Shown one piece after another: positions 36,985 to 45,661 of a DNA stretch of 64,000 bases (the first letter of the stretch is position 1; each line of letters starts with the position of its first letter). Position numbers and translations under genes: made by a program. The notes below the pieces were generated by a model that ran no database searches, was not told the origin of the DNA, and saw only the letters and a list, made by a program, of their open reading frames with translations. The stretch is from an uncultured Prevotellaceae bacterium (GTDB lineage Bacteria > Bacteroidota > Bacteroidia > Bacteroidales > Bacteroidaceae), in the NCBI GenBank assembly GCA_900319225.1, contig ONNV01000008.1:1-64000 (forward strand). Direction: 5' to 3'.

Positions 36985-39276
36985 TTATTCCCGTTTTATT
37001 ACGATAGCAGGATTGGTGCGCATTATGGCGCGGATCTTACTGAATACGGAGAGTACCACAACCACTGCTATTACAACCAGCGTTACCGGTGCAATCCAGA
37101 CTAATGATTTTGAATACCCCTCAATAGCTATTGTTGCAAGGATTCCTATGGGGAATGCCACAGCCAGGATTATGCAGTAGGGCTTGATGAACAGAGCCAT
37201 AATATTCCGGGCCTTTGCGCCGTTGATCTTGCGCAGTGCCACCTCCTTGCGGCGAATATTAGTTTCGGCCGATATGGACGATGTCACGCTCAGTATCACC
37301 AACAGTATGCAGACTATTCCGCCAATCTGGAAACCCAATGCCCCGAACCTGAATTCATCATCGCTATATTTGGGTATGGATTCTATCCTGATATCCTCCA
37401 TGGATGTAGGATTGGCCTCATCCCAGGCATTGCGCAAAAGAGCCTCTGCTTCTGACTTTGAGACACCCTCACGGAACCTTATAAAGAAGTTTGTATAATA
37501 GTCCGATACGGGATTATACTGGAACAGACCGCCAATATCTCCACCTATCACATAAGGATCACCCAACATATAGTGTTCATACACTCCGGTTATGTTAATA
37601 GAGGTAACCCCGTTGTAGCCTGATACGGTTATGTTGCTCAAATCCACACCTTCTCTAAGATATCTCTCATACGTGCGCCTGTCTATCAGGTAACCGCTTG
37701 ACGGATGGGCAGGATCAAGCCATTCAATGGGGATGTTGAAGATGTCAAAATATCGGATATCAGGTCCTTTCACGAACAGCCACTCCATTTTGCCCTGGAC
37801 ATTGAACTGATCGGCCCTTGAACCATTCCAGTCGCTCTCAGAGGATACCATCTTTTCAACCTGCGGCATCCTGCTTACCATATTGCAGAATACGTGCTGA
37901 TTGTCTGTATATGAATCACCTTCCTCTGTCCGGACATAGAAAGTCCTGCTGCTTTCTGACTTGGAGAGTGGGTTGTATGGTCTTGGCGCGGTAATTTCTA
38001 TTGTAATTACCGATGCCAGAGCAAGAACGGCAACCGTGATCTCAAGGCCTATCATTATGTATTTGATGACCTTTTTTTCACTCTGGTAGACAAAGATCCT
38101 GTTCTTGAGGATGCGTTTCTGTCCGTATACAGCCAAACGGCATACTGCAACGCTTACGACTAAGACACATGCAATTGCCAATGTGTTGAGCCACGAGAGG
38201 TCTGCAAGATGGAAATAGCGGTCTCCCATATAGACGGTCTGGTTGATCCATGTGCAGACAAGGAGAGAAAGATATTGTGCAATTGCATAGGATATGGCCA
38301 GTATCACAATGACCTCGGCCATCATCATAAACGTGAGGCTTGCCGGTTTGGCTCCCAGACTGTATCGGATAATATTGCCGCGGTTACGCTGCTTGAGCAA
38401 CAATACCATATGCTTAAGGTAGTTGGTGACAGCTACCAGCAGCACAATTATGCTCAAAATGCTCAGTAACACTCTCCCCATCCTGTCATTGGGAGCTTCA
38501 TAGAAACGTGTCAGCTGGAGTATCTTGTTCCTGCCATTATAGTCAGTTGTGATAGTGTTGCTCAGCTTTGTATTGACCTCATCCAGTGTGGCTCCCTTTG
38601 CCAGGGTAACATCGATATCGTAGAACGGCATGTTTGCGACCTTCCAGTCATCGGTACAGAAAAAGGCATCAATACCAAGGCTGCGGCTCCATTTGTCATC
38701 ACGTACCACATTGACTATCTGATACTCCTGGCCTTCCCTGAATGTCTCAGTACGTACAAGACACTGACTTATATCCTTGTCATATCCTATACGTTTAAGC
38801 AGTGATTCAGTTACCACGATTTCATTCGTGTTCATGGGTACTCTGTCTCCATAGAGAAGACTGAGATTCCAGTAACTGAAAAAATCACCCTCTATATATG
38901 TTCCTTCAACCGGACCTTTTCCATATACCTTGTAGGCATCCTCAAAGGAGAGATGGGCGTTCATATCTCCATGAACCGATACGGACTCTATCTGGGGTAT
39001 ATCCAGAAGGGCCAGGTAATTGCGGTATGGCAACTGGCTGCGGTATACCTTCTCATTACGGTCTCCATGATTGATGTTGCCCGGCTCCTCCATGTAAACG
39101 AAATAGTTCCGTTCCTGGCCGGGAAGTCTGTTTCTAAAGAAATTGTCATAGTTGATGCCGTAATACAACACAGAGAACATGGTTATACCTATGGCAAGGC
39201 AACATATACTGAGAAGGCTGTATACCCAGTTAGTGCGGATATTCCGCAAGGTAGTCTTAAGGTAATGGATGAACAT
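36985..39276 (-). CDS. FtsX/MacB-type ABC permease (type I)
   Basis: A 763-residue permease. The ATG at 39276 (MFIHYLKTTLRNIRTNW) is chosen over a TTG four codons upstream. Membrane segments fall near 20-40, 260-285, 310-335, 360-380, 400-425, 640-660, 690-715 and 725-750. The second coupling motif is ALRKINGAK; the first is divergent (IIRYSLGAK). The C terminus is NPAIVIKRE, a variant of the shared tail. It is 52 bp downstream of the ATPase gene, so ATPase and both permeases are probably one operon under operator C. Confidence 0.88.
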   Translation of the reverse strand: MFIHYLKTTLRNIRTNWVYSLLSICCLAIGITMFSVLYYGINYDNFFRNRLPGQERNYFVYMEEPGNINHGDRNEKVYRSQLPYRNYLALLDIPQIESVSVHGDMNAHLSFEDAYKVYGKGPVEGTYIEGDFFSYWNLSLLYGDRVPMNTNEIVVTESLLKRIGYDKDISQCLVRTETFREGQEYQIVNVVRDDKWSRSLGIDAFFCTDDWKVANMPFYDIDVTLAKGATLDEVNTKLSNTITTDYNGRNKILQLTRFYEAPNDRMGRVLLSILSIIVLLVAVTNYLKHMVLLLKQRNRGNIIRYSLGAKPASLTFMMMAEVIVILAISYAIAQYLSLLVCTWINQTVYMGDRYFHLADLSWLNTLAIACVLVVSVAVCRLAVYGQKRILKNRIFVYQSEKKVIKYIMIGLEITVAVLALASVITIEITAPRPYNPLSKSESSRTFYVRTEEGDSYTDNQHVFCNMVSRMPQVEKMVSSESDWNGSRADQFNVQGKMEWLFVKGPDIRYFDIFNIPIEWLDPAHPSSGYLIDRRTYERYLREGVDLSNITVSGYNGVTSINITGVYEHYMLGDPYVIGGDIGGLFQYNPVSDYYTNFFIRFREGVSKSEAEALLRNAWDEANPTSMEDIRIESIPKYSDDEFRFGALGFQIGGIVCILLVILSVTSSISAETNIRRKEVALRKINGAKARNIMALFIKPYCIILAVAFPIGILATIAIEGYSKSLVWIAPVTLVVIAVVVVLSVFSKIRAIMRTNPAIVIKRE

Positions 39277-39328
39277 ATTGAGATTCAAAGAGTGTTCACA
39301 AGGGGAGAGTTCCGGTCAGTCGTTCTTT

Positions 39329-40003
39329 TTACAGTGGCAGTTCCTTTACGATGCTTCCGTCAAACAGGTTGATTATACGGTTAGCGTATGATGCATCGTG
39401 ACGGCTGTGTGTTACCATTACGATGGTTGTGCCCTGCTGGTTGAGTTCCTTAAGCAGGTTCATTACCTCCTGACCGTTTACTGAATCCAGGTTACCGGTG
39501 GGCTCATCGGCCAGTATCAGCTTGGGGCCTGCAATCACGGCACGGGCAATTGCCACACGCTGTTGCTGACCACCGCTCAGCTGGTTGGGGAAATGCTTCT
39601 CGCGGTGTGATATGTTCATGCGCTCCATAACCTCCTCGGCACGGCGGCGACGCTCCTTGGCGGGTACGCCCATGTAGAGTAGGGGCAGCTCTATGTTCTC
39701 ACGTACGTTAAGCTCATCAATAAGGTTAAAGCTCTGGAATACAAAACCTATCACGCCCTTACGGAGGTCTGTGCGATGGTTCTCATCAAGTGTAGCTACC
39801 TCAACACCCTGCAGCTTGTAACTGCCTTTTGTGGGGTTGTCCAGCAAACCAAGGATATTCAGCAAGGTTGACTTACCGCAACCTGAAGGGCCCATGATGG
39901 CCACAAACTCACCGTCGGCAACATTGAACGATACGTCATTCAGAGCCCAGGTCTCAACTTCCTCTGTACGGAAGATCTTCTGCAAATTGTTAACTTCAAT
40001 CAT
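39329..40003 (-). CDS. ABC transporter ATPase, MacB/LolD type
   Basis: A 224-residue ATPase of standard length. Walker A GPSGCGKST (about 39-47), Q-loop FVFQSFNL, signature LSGGQQQRVAIARA, Walker B LILADEPTGNLD and the switch His in VMVTHSRHDA are all intact. The LDEPTGNLD-type sequence is typical of ATPases that serve FtsX/MacB/LolCE permeases. It is the only ATPase for the five permeases of the island and is first in its operon, which supports its being shared. Confidence 0.93.
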   Translation of the reverse strand: MIEVNNLQKIFRTEEVETWALNDVSFNVADGEFVAIMGPSGCGKSTLLNILGLLDNPTKGSYKLQGVEVATLDENHRTDLRKGVIGFVFQSFNLIDELNVRENIELPLLYMGVPAKERRRRAEEVMERMNISHREKHFPNQLSGGQQQRVAIARAVIAGPKLILADEPTGNLDSVNGQEVMNLLKELNQQGTTIVMVTHSRHDASYANRIINLFDGSIVKELPL

Positions 40004-40036
40004 GACTATATAAGAGTTTAATTGTTATTTCTGATT

Positions 40037-40120
40037 CAAATTTATTCTCTATAAACTTCTTGTTCCAATAAAAAGATACCAAATCTGATATTGAGTCCCA
40101 AAATCGTCTAATTTTTTGAC
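40037..40120 (-). promoter_or_regulatory. Export-regulon promoter C: operator and -33/-7
   Basis: On the minus strand the operator GTCAAAAAATTAGAC (40120 to 40106) has ATTAGAC starting at 40112, 68 bp upstream of the -7 box TAAATTTG (40044 to 40037). TTGGAACAAG occupies the -33 position. The box lies 33 bp before the ATPase start. The operator begins 2 bp after the stop of the upstream permease gene, so it fills the whole 118-bp gap with the promoter. Confidence 0.75.
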
Positions 40121-40121
40121 A

Positions 40122-42545
40122 CTACTCACTCTTTATCACATCGGCGGGGTTGGTGCGCATTATTGAGCGTACCCTGCGCAGCAGTGTCAACGCCACTACC
40201 GCAACTATTATGGCAAGCGTAACGGGCAGGATCCAGCTTACATAACTGTCCAACGTCAGGTATGTCATTACTTCACCGCGTACCGCCTTGACCGTCCTTA
40301 CCACGCTTAACAGATAGCCTGCTGTAAACGCTACGAGTACAATCACGCCGTAAGGTCTTACGAACAATGCCGCTATGTCACGTGCCTTGGCGCCGTTTAT
40401 CTTGCGCAGAGCCACCTCCTTGCGGCGACGGTTTGCATCGGCCGATACCGATGTCTGTACGCTCAGTATGGCCAGCAGCAGGCAGATAATGGCAATTGTT
40501 GAGAATATGGATGATGAAGTCTTGACATTATCTTCATAGTAATATGTATCCAACTTCTTTAGTTGCAGTTTTATTGTCTCCGGCAGATGTCTGGAGACGA
40601 CATCATCAACAAGCTGTTGAGCCTGTTCCATGGTTACGCCGCGAGAGAATCTTAAATATGGAATGCTGAAATTGTTGTTGTCAACTGTTACGGCGCAGCC
40701 TTTGGCATCCATTTGTTCCTCTCCTTCATTATATGCGTGATAGTTCCTTTCATATATTCCGGCTACGATAACTCTACGGTTTGTACCGGGAATACGGTTA
40801 CCGTTCGTGTCATAAATGGCTATATTGAAGTTGTTTATATCCAACTGTCCGGTAACATCTACGCCGGCTGCTACAAGATTATCCCACAATTTACGGCTCA
40901 GATATATTTCATCGCCTGTCTCCGGCACTCCAAATCTCTGACATGGAATACAGAAGAACCTGAAATAGCTGCTGTCAACCTGTGAAAGCCAGAAATTTGT
41001 ACCGTTTATTGACATGAAACTGCTTATCCATGACTGTGCGCAGCAGATCTCCTCAACCTGAGGTATGGAACGCAGTTCATTTACCAGTTGTGTAATAGGT
41101 ACGTATTTCTCAATTATTGACCTCTGAGACTGAATGGACAGACTGAATGTTCTCTTCTTAACATCTCTGGGCAGCGGGTTGTATATTTGCTCCGAAAAGC
41201 CCAGTTGTGTCAATGATTCAGTCATTCCGTAAACGGCCACTGCAAGCTCAATGCATATGATTATGTTGGTCACCAGATGACGCTCCTTATGTGTAATGAT
41301 GCTGCCTGAGTAGGCATTCTTTATAAAGAAGTAAGTTGCTATAAGAACCACAACTGTACTTACGGTCAGGATTATGGCCGATGCCAAAAGCTCAAATTTT
41401 ACTACATCACCAAGTGTCAGATAGTGCTCAAAACTGAAATTGTCCAGGTTGCCGTTCAGGAATTCTGACAGTAACGATGATATATATGCAGACAAAAGGA
41501 AGGCTGCTATCAATGTAATCAGGACTTCTAACATCTGCAGTATCAGGATATGCCATACCCCGGCACCCAGGCAGATGTGAATCTGCTTGGCTCTCTTGCT
41601 CTGATTCATTGACTGTACCAGTCTTTTCAGGAAACTGACAACCGCTATGATCAGCGCCAGAGAATACAGCAGGGACCTTTTCACCCCTCCGTGGTGATAA
41701 TATAACTCACTTGACAATTGAGGAATCTTAATATCACCGCGCGTATTGGTGAACTGTCTGGCTTTAAGTCTTTCATTGACGGCCTCTTTATCGGCACCCG
41801 GAGCCAGGATGACCTGGGGAAAGAAACTGTCTTCATTCAGCCTTGATATGGATATCCAATGGAAACAGACATATTCATCCTCTTTACTCCATTTGTCATC
41901 CTTTATCACATTGACTATATGATACTCAAGGTCTGAGATTTCATTGTCGGACAATATAGGCTTGACAGAACATGATTCTATATCATCTACACTAAGGCCG
42001 ATTCTTTTAAGCAGTGATTCCTTTACCACGATCTCATACTCGTTTGCAGGTGTACGGTCACCCATCAGAAGAGTAAGGTTTTTATACTTGTAATAGGACT
42101 GGGATACACTCATCTGTTCCAATTCGGGACCTCCATAATAGTACGGGATATCCTTTCCTGCAGAATGGAACATCAGACCCTTCTGGTTTCTCAGTTCATC
42201 TGAGGCTTGCTTAAGGACAATATCCTCAACCCCCTCAACATAGAAGCAACCGGCATCATAGACCTTCTCTCCATACAACTCCATCTCTTTCTGATAATTC
42301 TGGATAAAGGAGCCATAATCCCAAACGGCAGCTCTCTTTTTCTCCTTGATAGAATCCGGTTCGGAGAGTTCTGCATAAAAGGTCCTTTTATGGCCGGGAT
42401 AGCCGCTCTCAAAATAGCAATCATTTTCTACAGTCAGTATGGCAAACAAGGTAAGACCGGCTGCAAGGCAAACAGTAATAATCAGGAAATAGCTCCAGTC
42501 ACGCCTGATATTACGCATTACGATTTTCAAATATTGGAGTATCAT
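40122..42545 (-). CDS. FtsX/MacB-type ABC permease (type I), own promoter
   Basis: An 807-residue permease with two FtsX halves. Hydrophobic segments lie near 18-38, 288-308, 325-350, 375-400, 420-440, 685-705, 735-755 and 775-795. The second coupling motif is ALRKINGAK and the C terminus NPADVIKSE. The first-half motif is degenerate (IHICLGAG), so contact with the ATPase on that side may be weak. It is transcribed from its own operator/promoter (unit D), separately from the ATPase operon that follows on the same strand. Confidence 0.87.
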   Translation of the reverse strand: MILQYLKIVMRNIRRDWSYFLIITVCLAAGLTLFAILTVENDCYFESGYPGHKRTFYAELSEPDSIKEKKRAAVWDYGSFIQNYQKEMELYGEKVYDAGCFYVEGVEDIVLKQASDELRNQKGLMFHSAGKDIPYYYGGPELEQMSVSQSYYKYKNLTLLMGDRTPANEYEIVVKESLLKRIGLSVDDIESCSVKPILSDNEISDLEYHIVNVIKDDKWSKEDEYVCFHWISISRLNEDSFFPQVILAPGADKEAVNERLKARQFTNTRGDIKIPQLSSELYYHHGGVKRSLLYSLALIIAVVSFLKRLVQSMNQSKRAKQIHICLGAGVWHILILQMLEVLITLIAAFLLSAYISSLLSEFLNGNLDNFSFEHYLTLGDVVKFELLASAIILTVSTVVVLIATYFFIKNAYSGSIITHKERHLVTNIIICIELAVAVYGMTESLTQLGFSEQIYNPLPRDVKKRTFSLSIQSQRSIIEKYVPITQLVNELRSIPQVEEICCAQSWISSFMSINGTNFWLSQVDSSYFRFFCIPCQRFGVPETGDEIYLSRKLWDNLVAAGVDVTGQLDINNFNIAIYDTNGNRIPGTNRRVIVAGIYERNYHAYNEGEEQMDAKGCAVTVDNNNFSIPYLRFSRGVTMEQAQQLVDDVVSRHLPETIKLQLKKLDTYYYEDNVKTSSSIFSTIAIICLLLAILSVQTSVSADANRRRKEVALRKINGAKARDIAALFVRPYGVIVLVAFTAGYLLSVVRTVKAVRGEVMTYLTLDSYVSWILPVTLAIIVAVVALTLLRRVRSIMRTNPADVIKSE

Positions 42546-42568
42546 ACTATTAATTGTTTTGTTTGCCC

Positions 42569-42652
42569 CAAAATTATCTCCTTGTGTAATCTTATTCCAA
42601 ACAAAAAGGGCAAAATCCGCGATTTTGCCCCTAAAGTGTCTAATTATTAGAC
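42569..42652 (-). promoter_or_regulatory. Export-regulon promoter D: palindromic operator, insulating terminator, -33/-7
   Basis: The operator GTCTAATAATTAGAC (42652 to 42638) is a perfect palindrome around one central base, the clearest of the four. ATTAGAC starts at 42644, 68 bp upstream of the -7 box TAATTTTG (42576 to 42569). A terminator hairpin (GGGCAAAATC/GATTTTGCCC plus T run, about 42603-42631) lies between and would end the TonB receptor transcript. TTGGAATAAG covers the -33 position. Confidence 0.78.
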
Positions 42653-42672
42653 AGACACAAGTCCTTCTTATC

Positions 42673-44571
42673 TCAGAGGGTTACGTTGAATCCGGCCATG
42701 AAGGCAATACCCGGCATGGGGTATCCGGCATTTATCTGATACTTGGTGTTAAGCAGGTTGTCTCCGTTCACCCAGAGCTGAACCATATCGGTAAGCTGAT
42801 ATGATACGCGTGCATTCCAGAGCAGGAAGTCCTCCTTCTTGTCAGGACCGACAGCCGAGTAGAGGCTGTTTATGTACTGCAAACCGGTGCTGGCATGCCA
42901 TCTGTCCTTGTTGAATGAACCTCCCAGATAGACTTTATGCTCAGGTGCTCCTACAACAGGAGTATCCATCTTTAGATAACTGTAGTTGCCGTTTACTGCA
43001 AAAGCCTTTGAGATAAGGTATGATGCCTCAATCTCCACACCGGTGTTCTTTATCTTTCCGCTGTTCTGGTTGAGCTTAGGACCGTTGGGCATAGCCGGGT
43101 TTTTGGGCTGTGTCAGTATGATATTCTCTGCATCTATGTGGAACAGGTTGATGCCATAGTTGAGACGGCCCTGGAAGAGACTCTGTGAGAATGCAAGTTC
43201 ATAGTTCCAGAGTAATTCAGGTTTCAGGTCCGGGTTCTGCGGAGGATACATATACATCTCTCTTAAGAACGGATAACGGAAACCCTTGCTTGCTGACAGC
43301 TTGACCTCGGCATTTGCAGGCAGATGGAATGCGGCTCCCACCTGGGGAACTATCTCAGTGCCAACATTGAAATTGTGGTCAGCGCGAACGCCGGCATTCA
43401 GGGTAAGCCATGAACCAATCATCTGACGCATCTCAATGTAACCGGCCAGTTCATCCTCACGTTTGTCAACCTGCAGAACTCTGGGACGTCCTTTTGTGGA
43501 GTCGTTGTAAGCGGTACCTCCGTAATGGTAGTAGTCAACTCCCAGTGTCAGACGGTTGCCATCAAAGAGATTGACGCTCTGCCATGCTGAAACACCCATC
43601 ATCTCATCATATGATGTGAAACGGAATTCCTTGGGCAATGTGTCACTCTTGTTTTTATATTGTTTGGTGGGATCCGGTGTTTGGTATCCGTCATTGATCC
43701 AGTGGTCACCCCAACTGTAGAACAGACTTACGGCACCTGATGTCTTGGTATAGTTGTTCTCAATGAACAGAGCGGTTGTACCGCGAGTGATATCCTGGTC
43801 TGCATCAGTAAGGGGAGCGGTCTCGGGGCCCGGATAAGAGGCCTTGAAACGTGTCACGTCTACGTTGGCTGATGCGTTCCAACTCCTGGATATTTCATAT
43901 CCCAGCTTTGCGTAACCGCCAAACTGCTCAAAATTAAGGTTGTCACTATGGCCGTCGGTACGGTTGTATGAACCTGAAGCTACGGCGCTGAGCTTGCCCT
44001 GCTGTGTGTTGACTGAGAACTCGGTCTCGGCTGTATTGAATGATCCGTAACCGGCATGAATGTTTGCGGTTGTTCCGTCCTTTGGCTTCTTTGTAACGAT
44101 GTTGATTACGCCACCCATGGCTTTTGAACCATACAGAAGCGATGCTGGTCCACGCAACACCTCAACTCTCTCTGTCATAAGTGACTGATAAGAATCAGCA
44201 ATGGGGTGTCCGTAAATACCTGCATAGTTGGGATGACCGTCTATGAGGACCAGAACCTGTGATGAACCGCCGGTGAGACCACGCATGGAGATTGCTCCGG
44301 CAGCTCCGTTTGATACTCCGTATCCGGCATAGCCGCGCTGGGTGATGAAGAGTCCGGGGACCTGCTCTGTAAGCAGGGGCAGGAGAGATGTTCGGTTGGT
44401 CTCCTCTATGGCGGCACGGTCTATCACGTTCACGGTCTGTGACAGATGGCGGACATCGGTTGCAGCACGTGTTCCTGTTATTACTACCTCCTGTATGGAG
44501 TCTGATGGTTCATTGGCGAATGCGGTACCTATTGATAAGGTCGCAGCGAGAATAATAGCAATGCGTTTCAT
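42673..44571 (-). CDS. TonB-dependent outer-membrane receptor (BtuB/CirA-like)
   Basis: A 632-residue receptor. Signal peptide MKRIAIILAATLSIGTAFA; TonB-box region SIQEVVITGT; plug domain (about 35-150) with RGLTGGSSQVLVLIDGHP and VEVLRGPASLLYGSKAMGGVINIVTKKP; then the beta-barrel ending in IAFMAGFNVTL with a terminal aromatic/hydrophobic pattern. Length and absence of an N-terminal carboxypeptidase-like domain separate it from SusC proteins and fit uptake of a metal chelate, heme or cobalamin. The substrate is not readable. The start at 44571 follows a -7 box at 44593-44600. Confidence 0.9.
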   Translation of the reverse strand: MKRIAIILAATLSIGTAFANEPSDSIQEVVITGTRAATDVRHLSQTVNVIDRAAIEETNRTSLLPLLTEQVPGLFITQRGYAGYGVSNGAAGAISMRGLTGGSSQVLVLIDGHPNYAGIYGHPIADSYQSLMTERVEVLRGPASLLYGSKAMGGVINIVTKKPKDGTTANIHAGYGSFNTAETEFSVNTQQGKLSAVASGSYNRTDGHSDNLNFEQFGGYAKLGYEISRSWNASANVDVTRFKASYPGPETAPLTDADQDITRGTTALFIENNYTKTSGAVSLFYSWGDHWINDGYQTPDPTKQYKNKSDTLPKEFRFTSYDEMMGVSAWQSVNLFDGNRLTLGVDYYHYGGTAYNDSTKGRPRVLQVDKREDELAGYIEMRQMIGSWLTLNAGVRADHNFNVGTEIVPQVGAAFHLPANAEVKLSASKGFRYPFLREMYMYPPQNPDLKPELLWNYELAFSQSLFQGRLNYGINLFHIDAENIILTQPKNPAMPNGPKLNQNSGKIKNTGVEIEASYLISKAFAVNGNYSYLKMDTPVVGAPEHKVYLGGSFNKDRWHASTGLQYINSLYSAVGPDKKEDFLLWNARVSYQLTDMVQLWVNGDNLLNTKYQINAGYPMPGIAFMAGFNVTL

Positions 44572-44592
44572 ATTCCGGGTTAGTTTGCCCGG

Positions 44593-44600
44593 CAAATATA
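44593..44600 (-). promoter_or_regulatory. -7 box of the TonB receptor gene
   Basis: TATATTTG on the minus strand, 21 bases upstream of the ATG at 44571. It lies inside the longer frame and so decides the start. Confidence 0.6.
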
Positions 44601-44676
44601 ATGAAGTGACACGAATAACTGAAATCGTAACACGCCTTTTTATTAAATATTATCCGGGTTGTGGGCTAAAAAGAGC

Positions 44677-44684
44677 TATTTTTG
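44677..44684 (+). promoter_or_regulatory. -7 box of the ECF sigma operon
   Basis: TATTTTTG matches TAnnTTTG, 34 bases upstream of the ATG at 44719. Confidence 0.5.
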
Positions 44685-44718
44685 ACTTTTGAACTCCGGG
44701 TTCGTATAATTAAGTGAG

Positions 44719-45276
44719 ATGCAACAGACAGACATTGAACTCATAAACAGATGCAAGGCGGGCGATAAGACCGCATTCCGCATTGTGGTGCAGAATTGCC
44801 AGGGTATGGTATATTCGCTCTCACTTAAGATGCTTGCCGATGTTGAGGAGGCCAAGGATGTGGTGCAGGATACATTTATTAAGGTGTGGCAGAACCTGGA
44901 CAGTTATGATGAACATTACGCTTTCAACACCTGGGTTTACACGATAGCATCGCGTCTCTGTCTGGACCGTCTGCGCAGGGTAAGACCCATAGGCCCTGTG
45001 GATGCCGATGAACGTGTGTTTGAGACTGTGGCCGATGATACGGATCCTGAGCGGCAGCTTGAAAGCAGCGAGTGGGTATCGGTCATAAAGGTTTTGGCCG
45101 ATGAGTTGAGCGGAAAGCAAAGACTGGTATTTACGCTGAGCCAGATGGAGGGGCTTGAGACAGCCCGGATAATTGAGATTACAGGTCTGGATGCAGATCA
45201 GATAAAGAGCAATCTGTATGCGGCCAAGAAGAATATTCGTGAACGTTTGATTAAGATGGGATATGGAAAGGATTGA
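44719..45276 (+). CDS. ECF-family RNA polymerase sigma factor
   Basis: A 185-residue sigma factor with region 2 (AFRIVVQNCQGMVYSLSLKML, DVVQDTFIKVWQNLDSYDE) and region 4 (LSGKQRLVFTLSQMEGLETARIIEITGLDADQIKSNLYAAKKNIRE). It overlaps the next gene, a small single-pass membrane protein, by 14 bp; a lipoprotein gene follows. This order is that of a sigma factor, its anti-sigma-like partner and a target or sensor. Confidence 0.92.
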   Translation: MQQTDIELINRCKAGDKTAFRIVVQNCQGMVYSLSLKMLADVEEAKDVVQDTFIKVWQNLDSYDEHYAFNTWVYTIASRLCLDRLRRVRPIGPVDADERVFETVADDTDPERQLESSEWVSVIKVLADELSGKQRLVFTLSQMEGLETARIIEITGLDADQIKSNLYAAKKNIRERLIKMGYGKD

Positions 45277-45661
45277 TGATTTGATGGAACGCCTTAAGGG
45301 ACAGATGCCACAGGTTCCCGGTGCCGATGACCTTACCGACAGCATCATGGCTGCCATAGAGGGACTGGACAGCGGATCTAAGCATGAGGAATCAAGGCAT
45401 GTACCTATGTGGATTACAATGCTGCGAACGGTTTCAAGTGTTGCTGCAGTGATTCTGGTGGCGTTGTTCATTCATGTTGATGGTGTGGAAGAGGACCTCA
45501 TATCCCGTGAACCTGTAAATGCGTCTGCCAAGGTGATTATGCCTGATGTCTGCGAGGAGTGCACACCCGCCGATATCTTCAACATAAAGAAAGAACGTAT
45601 ACAAAAGAGAAAAGAACGTGAAATCTTAAAGAACAAGTTATATGCGAGTTACAAGTTTTAA
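45263..45661 (+). CDS. Single-pass membrane protein, putative anti-sigma factor
   Basis: A 132-residue protein: an acidic N-terminal cytoplasmic part (1-~48), one membrane segment (about 50-70, ITMLRTVSSVAAVILVALFIHV) and a C-terminal part with a CEEC motif and a Lys/Arg-rich end. No zinc-binding HxxxCxxC anti-sigma domain is visible. The anti-sigma role is inferred from its overlap with the sigma gene and its topology, which match many Bacteroidota sigma/anti-sigma pairs. It overlaps the next gene by 20 bp. Confidence 0.7.
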   Translation: MERIDDLMERLKGQMPQVPGADDLTDSIMAAIEGLDSGSKHEESRHVPMWITMLRTVSSVAAVILVALFIHVDGVEEDLISREPVNASAKVIMPDVCEECTPADIFNIKKERIQKRKEREILKNKLYASYKF

